Below are positions 1-7,120 of a DNA stretch of 39,086 bases, piece after piece. The DNA is from Candidatus Hydrogenedentota bacterium (lineage in GTDB: Bacteria; Hydrogenedentota; Hydrogenedentia; Hydrogenedentales; SLHB01). The stretch lies in the NCBI GenBank assembly GCA_020848835.1, contig JADLHJ010000071.1, positions 1 through 39,086 on the forward strand, written 5' to 3'. The notes beneath the pieces are model-generated. The model did no database searches and had not been told where the DNA came from. It was given only the letters and a program-made list of their open reading frames with translations. Numbering within the stretch: position 1 is the first letter of the stretch; each line of letters opens with the position of its first letter. Position numbers and translations under genes: made by a program.

Positions 1-2
1 CA

Positions 3-407
3 GACTTGAAAGACGATGAGATCCAGACGGTAGCAAAGGACGTCGAGAACCTCGTTACGTCCAATGGCGGAGCTATCGTGCGCTCGGAGACTTGGGGCAA
101 GCGTAAAATGGCCTACGAAGTGGACAAATACACCGAAGGTGTATACGTCATGCTGCGCTTTCAATCGCCAGCAACGTTCGCGGGCAAACTTGCCAACCAT
201 TTCCGGCTCACGGAAAGCGTTATCCGGGACATTATCGTCCACTTTACCGATCAGGACCTGCGGCTCGAAGAAGAGCAGAAGCGGCGCACGGAAGCGGAAT
301 TGCGCGCAAGCGCGGCCCGCAGTGCCGAACGCGACGATGACGACGACGAAGAAGACGATCGCCGTCCGCAGCGTGGCCGTCGTCGAGACGACGACGACGA
401 CGAGTAA
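3..407 (+). CDS. rpsF: Ribosomal protein bS6 (5' partial)
   Basis: Small-subunit ribosomal protein bS6, which pairs with bS18 on the platform of the 30S subunit. The reading frame is open to the left edge, and the family's usual N-terminal strand (the MRxYE.. part) is missing. The true start therefore lies before the window, and the TTG at position 6 should not be taken as the start. The visible part carries the family core 'SNGGAIVRSETWGKRKMAYE', followed by 'GVYVMLRF' and the 'FRLTESVIRDI' segment. The C-terminus is a long charged tail, rich in Asp with an RGRRR patch and ending DDDDDE, longer than in many bS6 proteins. Downstream order ssb-rpsR-rplI-dnaB is the widely conserved bacterial cluster, which supports the call. 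Confidence 0.95.
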   Translation, partial: DLKDDEIQTVAKDVENLVTSNGGAIVRSETWGKRKMAYEVDKYTEGVYVMLRFQSPATFAGKLANHFRLTESVIRDIIVHFTDQDLRLEEEQKRRTEAELRASAARSAERDDDDDEEDDRRPQRGRRRDDDDDE

Positions 408-465
408 CCGTTCGCGCGCGGGCGCGTGGGGCGTTCGCGCGGTGTCTTGAGGAGGGATCGGTCGC

Positions 466-909
466 ATGTCGGACTTCCGTATGCCGGACGTGAATAAGGT
501 GATCCTCGCGGGCCGCCTGACGCGCGATCCGGAGTTGCGCTACCTGCCTTCGGGCATGGCGGTATGTAAGCTGGGCCTCGCGGTTTCGCGTTTCTACAAG
601 TCGAAAGACGGCGAGAAGCGCGAGGAGACGATGTTTATCAACGTCACCACATGGGGCAAGACAGCGGAATACACGAACGAGTATCTGCGCAAGGGCCGGC
701 CAGTATTGGTCGAAGGCCAATTGCGCAGCAACGACTTCGAAGACAAGACCGGCCAGAAACGCACCGTTATTGAGGTGAACGCAGAACGCGTTCAACAGCT
801 TGACTGGGGCGACAAGGCTGGTGGCGGTCCGAGCGGCGGTGGCGGGAAACCGCAGCCGCGCACGATCGAAGAACCGATGCCTCCCGCGGATGACGATATT
901 CCATTTTAG
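466..909 (+). CDS. ssb: Single-stranded DNA-binding protein SSB
   Basis: SSB coats single-stranded DNA during replication, recombination and repair and recruits partner proteins through its C-terminal tip. The 147-residue product has the N-terminal OB fold (about residues 8-115: 'NKVILAGRLTRDPELRY', 'TMFINVTTWGKTAE', 'RPVLVEGQL'). A short Gly/Pro-rich linker follows, then the hallmark acidic tip DDDIPF. The start ATG at 466 is preceded by a strong GAGGAGGG ribosome binding site at 449-456. Its place between rpsF and rpsR is the usual one. The tip resembles the C-terminus of DnaB in this same operon. Confidence 0.96.
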   Translation: MSDFRMPDVNKVILAGRLTRDPELRYLPSGMAVCKLGLAVSRFYKSKDGEKREETMFINVTTWGKTAEYTNEYLRKGRPVLVEGQLRSNDFEDKTGQKRTVIEVNAERVQQLDWGDKAGGGPSGGGGKPQPRTIEEPMPPADDDIPF

Positions 910-961
910 TTAAACGTAGGGACGGTTCACCGAATCGTCCACGACAGGAGATTTCCGGATA

Positions 962-1228
962 ATGGCTCGATTTGCCGTAAAAGCGAAAGCGCGCGCCAAG
1001 AAGAAGAAAAAGAAGGCGATGTCGCGGAATAAGGTCTGCCGCTTGACGGTAGACCGCGTGGTCTATATCGACTACAAAGACATTGGGTTGCTGAAGCACT
1101 ACGTGACCGAGCGCGGTAAGATCATTCCGCGCCGCATCACGGGCGCGACGGCACGGCACCAGCGCATGTTGACGCGCGCCATCAAACTCGCGCGCCAAAT
1201 CGCCATGCTGCCGTACGTCGCCGACTAA
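962..1228 (+). CDS. rpsR: Ribosomal protein bS18
   Basis: Small-subunit ribosomal protein bS18, which binds next to bS6 on the 30S platform. The 88-residue product shows the family core '[19 protein letters not shown]', then '[20 protein letters not shown]' and '[10 protein letters not shown]'. The N-terminus is unusually lysine-rich (a run of six Lys near residues 13-18). This basic extension makes it slightly longer than the common 75-80 residue forms. An AGGAG ribosome binding site lies at about 945-949, before the ATG at 962. Confidence 0.95.
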   Translation: MARFAVKAKARAKKKKKKAMSRNKVCRLTVDRVVYIDYKDIGLLKHYVTERGKIIPRRITGATARHQRMLTRAIKLARQIAMLPYVAD

Positions 1229-1257
1229 CAGCACAAGCACTCGCAGCGCAGACACCG

Positions 1258-2298
1258 ATGCTGATCTATGCCATCTTGTGGCTGATCTTGTTTATGGTGA
1301 CGGCGGTTTTCAACGTACTGCCGAACCCGCTGTCGGTGTTGACGATTAGCTGTCCGGCGTTTTTGTATGTGGTGCCCGTCGCCGTTTATGTGCACTTCCG
1401 CGAATGGGGACGCACCATTGGTCTCATTGTTGGCGCGCTGATGGCGGTGTTGCTTGGCAGCGCCGTGTTGTTGATGGTGATGAAGCTCGTCGGCGGATAT
1501 ACGCCGAGGCTTCAACTCAGTTCGACACAATTTGCCGGCATGGTCGGGATGAGCGCGGCGAATGCATTGCTCATCTCATCGATGGGGTTACCGATTGGAC
1601 TTGGCACGTCCCGCGGCTGGACCTACGGACGCGTTGTGGTTGCGACGATAGCAACGTTCAGCGTGTTGGTTGGTGTGTATCTAAAGGTATGTTGGGCATC
1701 GTTTAATCGCATTATCGATTCGATGATTGCCTGGTTTACGGAACAGTTGAATCTTCAGGCCGCGGAGATGGGCCAGGAGCTTGTGGACGAACAGATCGCA
1801 GGACTGCGCTGGTTTGGCGAAAACAAGTTCGCGCTGGCTGTAGGCATCGAATTTGCCGTGTACCTGATGTTGACCTGCGTGCTCGTATCTATCACCGTCG
1901 CCATACTGCGGCGGTGGTTCGCTGATCCAGGCACTATCGGTTCCTTCCGCGATATGCGTCCGCCGGATTGGCTGGTATGGGGCGGCATTGCCACTGCGGT
2001 GTTATGGTATGTCGAGCATCAATACGGTGGCGGTATCGAACTGCGCTTCGTGACGTGGAACGTTGCGGTCGGCCTCAGTTCGATATACTTCTTGAATGGC
2101 TGCGCGGTGTTCATCTACGGGTTGTCCGTACTTGCGCCGGGGCTGTTTTTGCTGGTGCTGCTGGTGTTCATGTTCGTGATGTCAGGGTTGTATCCGGCAC
2201 TGAGCATGATAGGCTTGTTCGACACATGGGCGAATTTCCGCGTGCGCATGGATCGCCTCGCGCAAGCGATACGAGATGCGCAATCGGGAGAGAGTTAG
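1258..2298 (+). CDS. DUF2232 (YybS-like) integral membrane protein
   Basis: A 346-residue polytopic membrane protein with about seven to eight hydrophobic segments, for example residues 1-20, 28-48, 55-78, 135-160, 190-220 and 275-325. The C-terminal part, with 'WNVAVGLSSIYFLNGCAVFI' followed by a long hydrophobic helix and a final soluble tail, resembles the DUF2232/YybS family. That family sits between rpsR and rplI in many bacteria, exactly as here. The function is unknown; the conserved location suggests a link with ribosome or envelope biology, but that is inference. The ATG at 1258 begins 29 bases after the rpsR stop, and a clear Shine-Dalgarno is not obvious. The family call rests on recalled pattern and on context. 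Confidence 0.75.
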   Translation: MLIYAILWLILFMVTAVFNVLPNPLSVLTISCPAFLYVVPVAVYVHFREWGRTIGLIVGALMAVLLGSAVLLMVMKLVGGYTPRLQLSSTQFAGMVGMSAANALLISSMGLPIGLGTSRGWTYGRVVVATIATFSVLVGVYLKVCWASFNRIIDSMIAWFTEQLNLQAAEMGQELVDEQIAGLRWFGENKFALAVGIEFAVYLMLTCVLVSITVAILRRWFADPGTIGSFRDMRPPDWLVWGGIATAVLWYVEHQYGGGIELRFVTWNVAVGLSSIYFLNGCAVFIYGLSVLAPGLFLLVLLVFMFVMSGLYPALSMIGLFDTWANFRVRMDRLAQAIRDAQSGES

Positions 2299-2398
2299 TT
2301 TCTTGTAACGGGGTAAACCTTTACGGTTGCCGCAATGTGCGGCAAACACCCCAAGGCTGGGCGCAACGCAGTTGGCGTTGCGCGATGGGAGATGCACG

Positions 2399-2932
2399 AT
2401 GAAAGTAATCCTCTGTGAAAACGTGCCCAATCTGGGCGAAATGGGTACGACTGTAAAAGTCGCGCCCGGCTATGCGCGCAATTTCCTGCTGCCGCGCAAG
2501 CTCGCGGTGCCCGCCGAATCCGGCAGTGCAAAGCAAATTGAGCACGAGATGCGCATCATCAAGAAGCGCGAAGAAAAAGTCCGCGCGCAGCTCGCCGAAG
2601 AAGCGAAGAAGCTCGGCAACATTTCCATTGACATCAAGGCGAAGGCCGGCGAAGAAGGCAAGATTTTCGGTTCGGTCACGAACGTACAAATCGCCGAGGC
2701 GCTCAAGCCCCTCGGTTACGCGGTTGATCGCAAGAGCATCCACATCGAAGAGCCGATCCGTTCGCTCGGCGCGCATAAGGTCAGTGTGAAGCTGATGCGC
2801 GGTATCGAGGCAATAGTGACGGTGAACGTTCTCAAGGACGCAGAAGAAGTCCCCGCCGCGGAAGCTGTCGTCGAAGAAGCGCCTGTAGCAGCGGCGGAAG
2901 CGGCAGAAGTCGAGGAGGAGGCCGCGGAGTAA
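2399..2932 (+). CDS. rplI: Ribosomal protein bL9
   Basis: Large-subunit protein bL9, a two-domain protein joined by a long helix, binding 23S rRNA near the L1 stalk. The start was chosen at ATG 2399, which opens with the family signature 'MKVILCENVPNLGEMG' and is preceded by GGGAG at about 2387. The longer frame beginning at 2327 has no family-like N-terminus. The rRNA-binding motif 'VAPGYARNFLLPRKLA' and the C-domain ('IFGSVTNVQIAEAL' onward) are both present. After residue 145 there is an extra Ala/Glu-rich tail of about 30 residues (ending VEEEAAE) that is not part of the core fold. The stop is one base before the dnaB start, indicating a shared transcript. Confidence 0.95.
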   Translation: MKVILCENVPNLGEMGTTVKVAPGYARNFLLPRKLAVPAESGSAKQIEHEMRIIKKREEKVRAQLAEEAKKLGNISIDIKAKAGEEGKIFGSVTNVQIAEALKPLGYAVDRKSIHIEEPIRSLGAHKVSVKLMRGIEAIVTVNVLKDAEEVPAAEAVVEEAPVAAAEAAEVEEEAAE

Positions 2933-2933
2933 C

Positions 2934-4430
2934 GTGGCAAATTCAAGACCGCCACGGAGACCCCCACAGCCTCCCGTATTCGATCGGGTACCTCCGCAGA
3001 GCATCGAAGCGGAACGTTCCGTGCTCGGAGCAATGCTGCTGAACCCCGAAGCGGTCGGGACCGCGATAGAAGTTCTTAAAGAAGATGCGGCCGGCGTGTT
3101 CTACGCCGAGCCGCATCAACTTATTTATGGCGCAATTGTTGCCTTGTACCGCGATGCCGTGCCGGTGGACGTCGTCACTTTGCTTGAACGCCTCACGCGC
3201 GACAGCGCGATCGAAAAGGCTGGCGGGCCGAGCTACATTGCGGATCTCTCCGGCGCTGTTCCGACGTCCGCGAATGTCGAGTACTACGCAAAGATCGTAC
3301 TTGACGCCGCTGTGTTGCGAAAACTCATTACCGCATGTACCTCAATCGCAGGCGAAGCCTACGAGTCGCCCGGCGATGTGAACAACTTGCTCGACAAAGC
3401 CGAATCGGCCATGTTCGCGATTTCGGAGACGCGCCAACTCAGCCCCATATTTAGCGTCGGCGACCTCGTGCCAGACGCGATCGATCGGATCGAAGCGATT
3501 ATTCGCTCGCATAAGGGTTATACGGGTGTACCGTCAGGTTTCCACGAACTCGACCAGATGACATCCGGATTCCAGCCATCGGACATGATCATTCTTGCCG
3601 CGCGGCCCTCCGTTGGTAAGACCGCCTTCGCGCTTAACGTGTCTTCGCACATTGCGATCCACGAAAAGAAATCGGTGCTGTTGTTCAGCCTCGAAATGTC
3701 GAAAGAACAGCTCGTGCAGCGCTTGCTGTGCATGGCCGGCGGTATCGACTCGCAACGCCTGCGCTCCGGTTACCTTGCGCGCAACGAGTTCCCGAAAGTG
3801 CAGCTCGGCGCAAACAAATTGAGCAATGCGCCAATCTTTATCGACGATACGCCGAACATCGGTATCCTCGAACTGCGATCGAAAGCGCGCCGGCACGCGG
3901 CGCAGCATAGCCTCGATCTCATCGTGATCGACTATCTGCAGCTCATGCGCGGTCCTGGACGCGTAGAAAGCCGTCAAACAGAAATCGCCGAAATCTCCCG
4001 CTCGGTCAAAGGTCTTGCGCGCGAACTCCGCGTGCCGGTCATAGCGCTATCGCAGCTCAGCCGCGAAGCGGAAAAAGACGATACCGGCGCGCCGAAGCTA
4101 TCGCACCTCCGCGAATCCGGCGCGATCGAACAGGACGCCGACGTGGTGATCATGCTGTCGCGTCCGCCTGCATTTAAGCGCGGGGGAGACGACGACGAAA
4201 CCGGTGGCGGCGGCGACAGCCACGACAAACTGATCAACGTCAATATTGCCAAACAACGTAACGGCCCTACCGGAAAAATCGACCTCTTTTTTGATCGCAA
4301 CACCCAGCGCTTCCAAGACCCCGCAGCGGGTGGAAGTGACGAGGGCGCACCGTACTCCGCGCATCACGATGAAGAGCCGCCCTACGACATTGACGAAGCA
4401 CCCGCCGACGACGAAGACGTGCCGTTCTAA
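2934..4430 (+). CDS. dnaB: Replicative DNA helicase DnaB
   Basis: Hexameric 5'-3' helicase that unwinds DNA at the replication fork and interacts with primase through its N-terminal domain. The 498-residue product has the N-terminal helical domain ('PPQSIEAERSVLGAMLLNPE', residues 20-120), a linker, and the RecA-like domain. Walker A is 'ARPSVGKTAF' at about residue 222 and Walker B is 'LIVIDYLQLM' near 328. The 'SQLSREAEK' and 'LRESGAIEQDADVV' motifs follow. The GTG start at 2934 lies just after the rplI stop, with GAGGAGGAGG at 2911-2920 as ribosome binding site. There is a Gly/Asp insert ('DDDETGGGGD') before the last strand. The C-terminus is acidic and ends DDEDVPF, much like the SSB tip. 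Confidence 0.97.
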   Translation: MANSRPPRRPPQPPVFDRVPPQSIEAERSVLGAMLLNPEAVGTAIEVLKEDAAGVFYAEPHQLIYGAIVALYRDAVPVDVVTLLERLTRDSAIEKAGGPSYIADLSGAVPTSANVEYYAKIVLDAAVLRKLITACTSIAGEAYESPGDVNNLLDKAESAMFAISETRQLSPIFSVGDLVPDAIDRIEAIIRSHKGYTGVPSGFHELDQMTSGFQPSDMIILAARPSVGKTAFALNVSSHIAIHEKKSVLLFSLEMSKEQLVQRLLCMAGGIDSQRLRSGYLARNEFPKVQLGANKLSNAPIFIDDTPNIGILELRSKARRHAAQHSLDLIVIDYLQLMRGPGRVESRQTEIAEISRSVKGLARELRVPVIALSQLSREAEKDDTGAPKLSHLRESGAIEQDADVVIMLSRPPAFKRGGDDDETGGGGDSHDKLINVNIAKQRNGPTGKIDLFFDRNTQRFQDPAAGGSDEGAPYSAHHDEEPPYDIDEAPADDEDVPF

Positions 4431-4436
4431 TGAGTA

Positions 4437-4603
4437 GAACGCGGATGACGCAGATCTAACGGATCGACGCGGTTAGCTTCAGCTCCGTTTTCGAAGCGAG
4501 CAGCATTAGATTCAGTTTTCATCGTAATCGATTTCGCACCAGGAGGGAGCGTTGGGTTGTGCTTATCCGCGGCCATTCGTTAAATCCGTGACATCCGCGT
4601 TCC
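4437..4603. repeat. Inverted repeat pair (~29-base arms)
   Basis: The left arm (4437-4465, beginning GAACGCGGATGACGCAGATC) and the reverse complement of the right arm (4574-4603, beginning GGAACGCGGATGTCACGGAT) match with few mismatches. They enclose about 110 bases with no ORF. This is the layout of a small MITE or REP-like palindromic element. No transposase is present in the window, so mobility is inference. Confidence 0.55.
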
Positions 4604-4608
4604 ATTAA

Positions 4609-4650
4609 AAGAGAAGTGCGCCACAACTATGGGATTGTGGCGCCACTCTT
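4609..4650. repeat. Hairpin 1 of a stem-loop cluster
   Basis: The arm AAGAG..GTG.CGCCACAA pairs with TTGTGGCG.CCAC.CTCTT around the loop CTATGGGA. The inner 8-bp stem CGCCACAA/TTGTGGCG is perfect. There is no U-tract on either strand, so it is not a simple intrinsic terminator. Confidence 0.6.
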
Positions 4651-4656
4651 GGAGGG

Positions 4657-4676
4657 AAGACTTTGAAAAGTCTTTT
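4657..4676 (+). terminator. Possible weak terminator hairpin after dnaB
   Basis: A perfect 7-bp stem AAGACTT/AAGTCTT with tetraloop TGAA is followed on the + strand by TTG. It is short, AU-rich and only partly U-tailed. It could end dnaB transcripts, or simply be one more palindrome of the cluster. Confidence 0.35.
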
Positions 4677-4681
4677 GCGTT

Positions 4682-4777
4682 CGTGTGCAGGGATTCACAC
4701 GCGCGCTATGGAATGACGGGTGAGGGATGACACCCGCCTTAATTCCGAGTGTTGGGCGCTTGCGCTACCCAACCTCG
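4682..4777. repeat. Hairpins 3-5 of the stem-loop cluster
   Basis: Three further stem-loops stand in a row. The first is CGTGTG/CACACG with loop CAGGGATT (4682-4701). The second is GGAAT..CGGGTG/CACCCG..ATTCC with loop AGGGATGA (4710-4746). The third is GAG.GTTGGG/CCCAAC.CTC (4747-4776). Loops 3 and 4 share AGGGAT, and loop 1 has TGGGA. They may be dispersed palindromic repeats or a structured RNA. Confidence 0.55.
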
Positions 4778-4882
4778 AGTTCAACTGTCGCGACGTCCGT
4801 GTCTTTTGTAGTCTAGCCTCGGCCTCCGTGCCTTAGCTTGTACAGTATTTATCGGCAGGTACTTAGGAAACTTTAGGCAGCG

Positions 4883-4914
4883 CAAAAAGCCTTTAATTTG
4901 GGCATTTTTTGAGG
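4883..4914 (-). terminator. Probable terminator for the secreted-protein gene
   Basis: On the - strand the bases just past the stop at 4928 read AAAAAATGCCC, a short A/T loop, then GGCTTTTT. This is a short GC stem flanked by A and U runs, as in a modest intrinsic terminator. The stem has a bulge, so strength is uncertain. Confidence 0.4.
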
Positions 4915-4927
4915 GGTCTGAAACGTT

Positions 4928-7120
4928 TTACGAAGTGCCGCGAAACGTAATGCGTACCTGAGTCGGTTCCCGCAGTATCGCTCTCAACCACAATACTTTT
5001 CCATCCCACGCAACACTGTCGGCGCCCAGCACCAGTGCACCTACAGACACCTGCATTAAATCTGCGGGCGCGTTGTTCATTTCAAAAACTGGATTCACGC
5101 ACACGCCTTGTGGGACCAGACGAAAAGTTACATCGCGACTTTCAACGGTGACGCACAATGCACGCGTAGCCTCGTTGTACGATTCAACATCAACGCGCGC
5201 GCCTTTGATTGCTTCGATCGCCGGCGGTAGCGCGTAGCTGCGCGCGATATCGAGCACTTCGTCATCCGAAGCGTCTGTATATCCAATCAGCCACGCCCAC
5301 TGCTGCACGCGCATGTCGCGTACCTTACCGAGCGCATCGATCATCTGGCCGCTACGTTCCGACACCGGGGCAGGCTGTTTCATGGCCCACGACATCAGGC
5401 TGTTGTGCGAGGGCGCGATCTTGATGCGATCGTCGATAGATCCACCAGTAGTCTTCCCGCGCGACAAGGGCCAATGGCTCCCCCAATACGCGGGCGTCGC
5501 CATCTCGTCGCCTTCGAAGAAAGGCGAGAACTGCGTTAAGTCGGCGCTTTGAAATGTATCGCGCGGATTGAAATAAATCGCGGTCTTCGCATCGCCGTTG
5601 TGCAACGGCGCGCGATACACCAATGGCGGAAAAACTGGCTGGGTCGTCCCAACGGACCGTACCTGGCCAAACGCAATACCGGATCCCGCAGGGCCGGGGA
5701 CGTCCGACTTCGGAAATGCGACACCACCTTGGCGTCCCTTCAAATCAAATGTCCTGATCGTCGTGCCCACCGGCAAGAACTCGAGCGGATACGCATCCTG
5801 CGGCGCGATGACGATAAACTCGCTCAACTCGTATTTCGAATCCAGCGCGCTCTTCAAGGTCAACACACGCGTGCCGTAACCATCGCGGTAAAAATAGTAA
5901 TCTTCCTGCGCGGCATCGCCCCACACGTTGTAGACAAAGTCTGTGCTCTGGTAGGTCCATCGCACATGTACCCGCGCAACGGTGGACTCGATGATCTCGA
6001 CGCGTCCGTAACGCAGTTCTTTGTCCATGAGCGGTTCAACACAGTCGACAAACCCGCCGGGCATGGGGCCCGTCTCCGCCCACTCATAGCTCAAGCCCGT
6101 GCCCATCGGACTCATCCAGAACGGCACATAGCTCGAACCGCGCCAAAACACAAAGCGCCCGCCGCCGGGCAGCGCGACAACAACATCCTCCAGCGCAGGA
6201 TCCCAACCTTCCTCATAGGGGATCGTCGACAAGGCATTCGTTTCGCGGTCGAGCACTGAGATAGGCTGGTCGTAGCGCAGCTTTGTTTTGAACGCACCGA
6301 ACACCGGCATCTCTTCATGTTCGGCGACCAGCATTACAGGAATGTCTTTCGACCACTTCTGCACGCTGGCCTCATCCTCCAGCGTCACGTGCAGCACGCT
6401 GCGGTCTTTATTCAATGGCGGCGGATCGAGCGCGATGTGCGTTTCCCACGGCGCGGGGGAATCCGTGTGATTGAAGGGACGCAACGGCTTCACTGATTCA
6501 CGATCACCGCGCTGCGTGGTGAGCGTGCCTTCTCCAGCGACTTCAGTCGCATGCGAGTACCATGCGCGCACGATGTAATGTTGTTCGCCATCGCCCATCC
6601 AGCTTGCCGCTACTCGCACGATTGCGCCCGTGCGCGGGCCGAGCACCAAGCAACCCTGGGGAGGCAACAGCGTGCCGAGATCGATAGGGTTCACCCGCGC
6701 ATCGCCCAATGGCTCAGCGGTGGCCTCTACCTCCAGTTCGTCGCGTTCGATTGCAGTAATTGCGACTGGTGTGCGCTTCCCGCTTCGTTCTTCTATCAGC
6801 ACCGCCTTGTCCACATGCGACGGCAGCGAAACCTCCACCGGCGATTTTCGAAGGGTTTCCTGATCCAACGGAATCGCGACGAGGCTCACATCGTTATCAA
6901 TCGCTTCCACGATAAAAGCCGAATCGACAGGCGCATCTGAAACTTTCACACGCACGGTGGAAGGCGCGCCCGGCCTATCGATTCCAAATGGCGGCCGCCA
7001 CGGGCTCGGTTTCACAAGCTCAATTTGTGGGGCGTTGGCGGGTTGCGCATTGGCACTAGTCAACACGCACGCGCAGGCCATCGCAGCCATAACGAATTTG
7101 TTGAAAGTCTTGCGCATCAT
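4928..7120 (-). CDS. Large secreted protein of unknown function
   Basis: A 730-residue exported protein that I do not recognise. The start was placed at ATG 7120, because it gives a clean signal peptide ('MMRKTFNKFVMAAMACACVL', cleavage after SANA-Q) and overlaps the stop of the upstream transporter gene as ATGA. The longer frame to 7189 has no such features. The mature part looks mostly beta-rich, with many aromatic and Gly residues ('FVFWRGSSYVPFW', 'MSPMGTGLSYEW', 'DYYFYRDGYGTRVL'). No transmembrane segments follow the signal, and no catalytic motif can be assigned. As last gene of the run with an MFS transporter, it may bind or process the substrate of that system outside the cytoplasm, but that is inference. 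Confidence 0.7.
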   Translation of the reverse strand: MMRKTFNKFVMAAMACACVLTSANAQPANAPQIELVKPSPWRPPFGIDRPGAPSTVRVKVSDAPVDSAFIVEAIDNDVSLVAIPLDQETLRKSPVEVSLPSHVDKAVLIEERSGKRTPVAITAIERDELEVEATAEPLGDARVNPIDLGTLLPPQGCLVLGPRTGAIVRVAASWMGDGEQHYIVRAWYSHATEVAGEGTLTTQRGDRESVKPLRPFNHTDSPAPWETHIALDPPPLNKDRSVLHVTLEDEASVQKWSKDIPVMLVAEHEEMPVFGAFKTKLRYDQPISVLDRETNALSTIPYEEGWDPALEDVVVALPGGGRFVFWRGSSYVPFWMSPMGTGLSYEWAETGPMPGGFVDCVEPLMDKELRYGRVEIIESTVARVHVRWTYQSTDFVYNVWGDAAQEDYYFYRDGYGTRVLTLKSALDSKYELSEFIVIAPQDAYPLEFLPVGTTIRTFDLKGRQGGVAFPKSDVPGPAGSGIAFGQVRSVGTTQPVFPPLVYRAPLHNGDAKTAIYFNPRDTFQSADLTQFSPFFEGDEMATPAYWGSHWPLSRGKTTGGSIDDRIKIAPSHNSLMSWAMKQPAPVSERSGQMIDALGKVRDMRVQQWAWLIGYTDASDDEVLDIARSYALPPAIEAIKGARVDVESYNEATRALCVTVESRDVTFRLVPQGVCVNPVFEMNNAPADLMQVSVGALVLGADSVAWDGKVLWLRAILREPTQVRITFRGTS

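Larger units (their letters stand above)
4431..4927. other. Gene-free convergent region with repeats and hairpins
   Basis: No convincing gene is visible between the converging dnaB and the - strand secreted-protein gene. The left part holds a pair of inverted ~29-base arms. The middle holds a run of at least five stem-loops (4609-4777). The right end holds a weak terminator-like element. No tRNA, tmRNA or RNase P signature was recognised. Confidence 0.6.

Noticed and set aside
4609..4777. CRISPR array or tRNA cluster
   Set aside because: The hairpins differ in sequence and spacing, so there is no repeat-spacer pattern. No tRNA T-loop or CCA-type features are seen.
5549..6259. 236-residue + strand frame inside the secreted-protein gene
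   Set aside because: It is an Arg/His-rich antisense shadow of a long coherent gene with a signal peptide.
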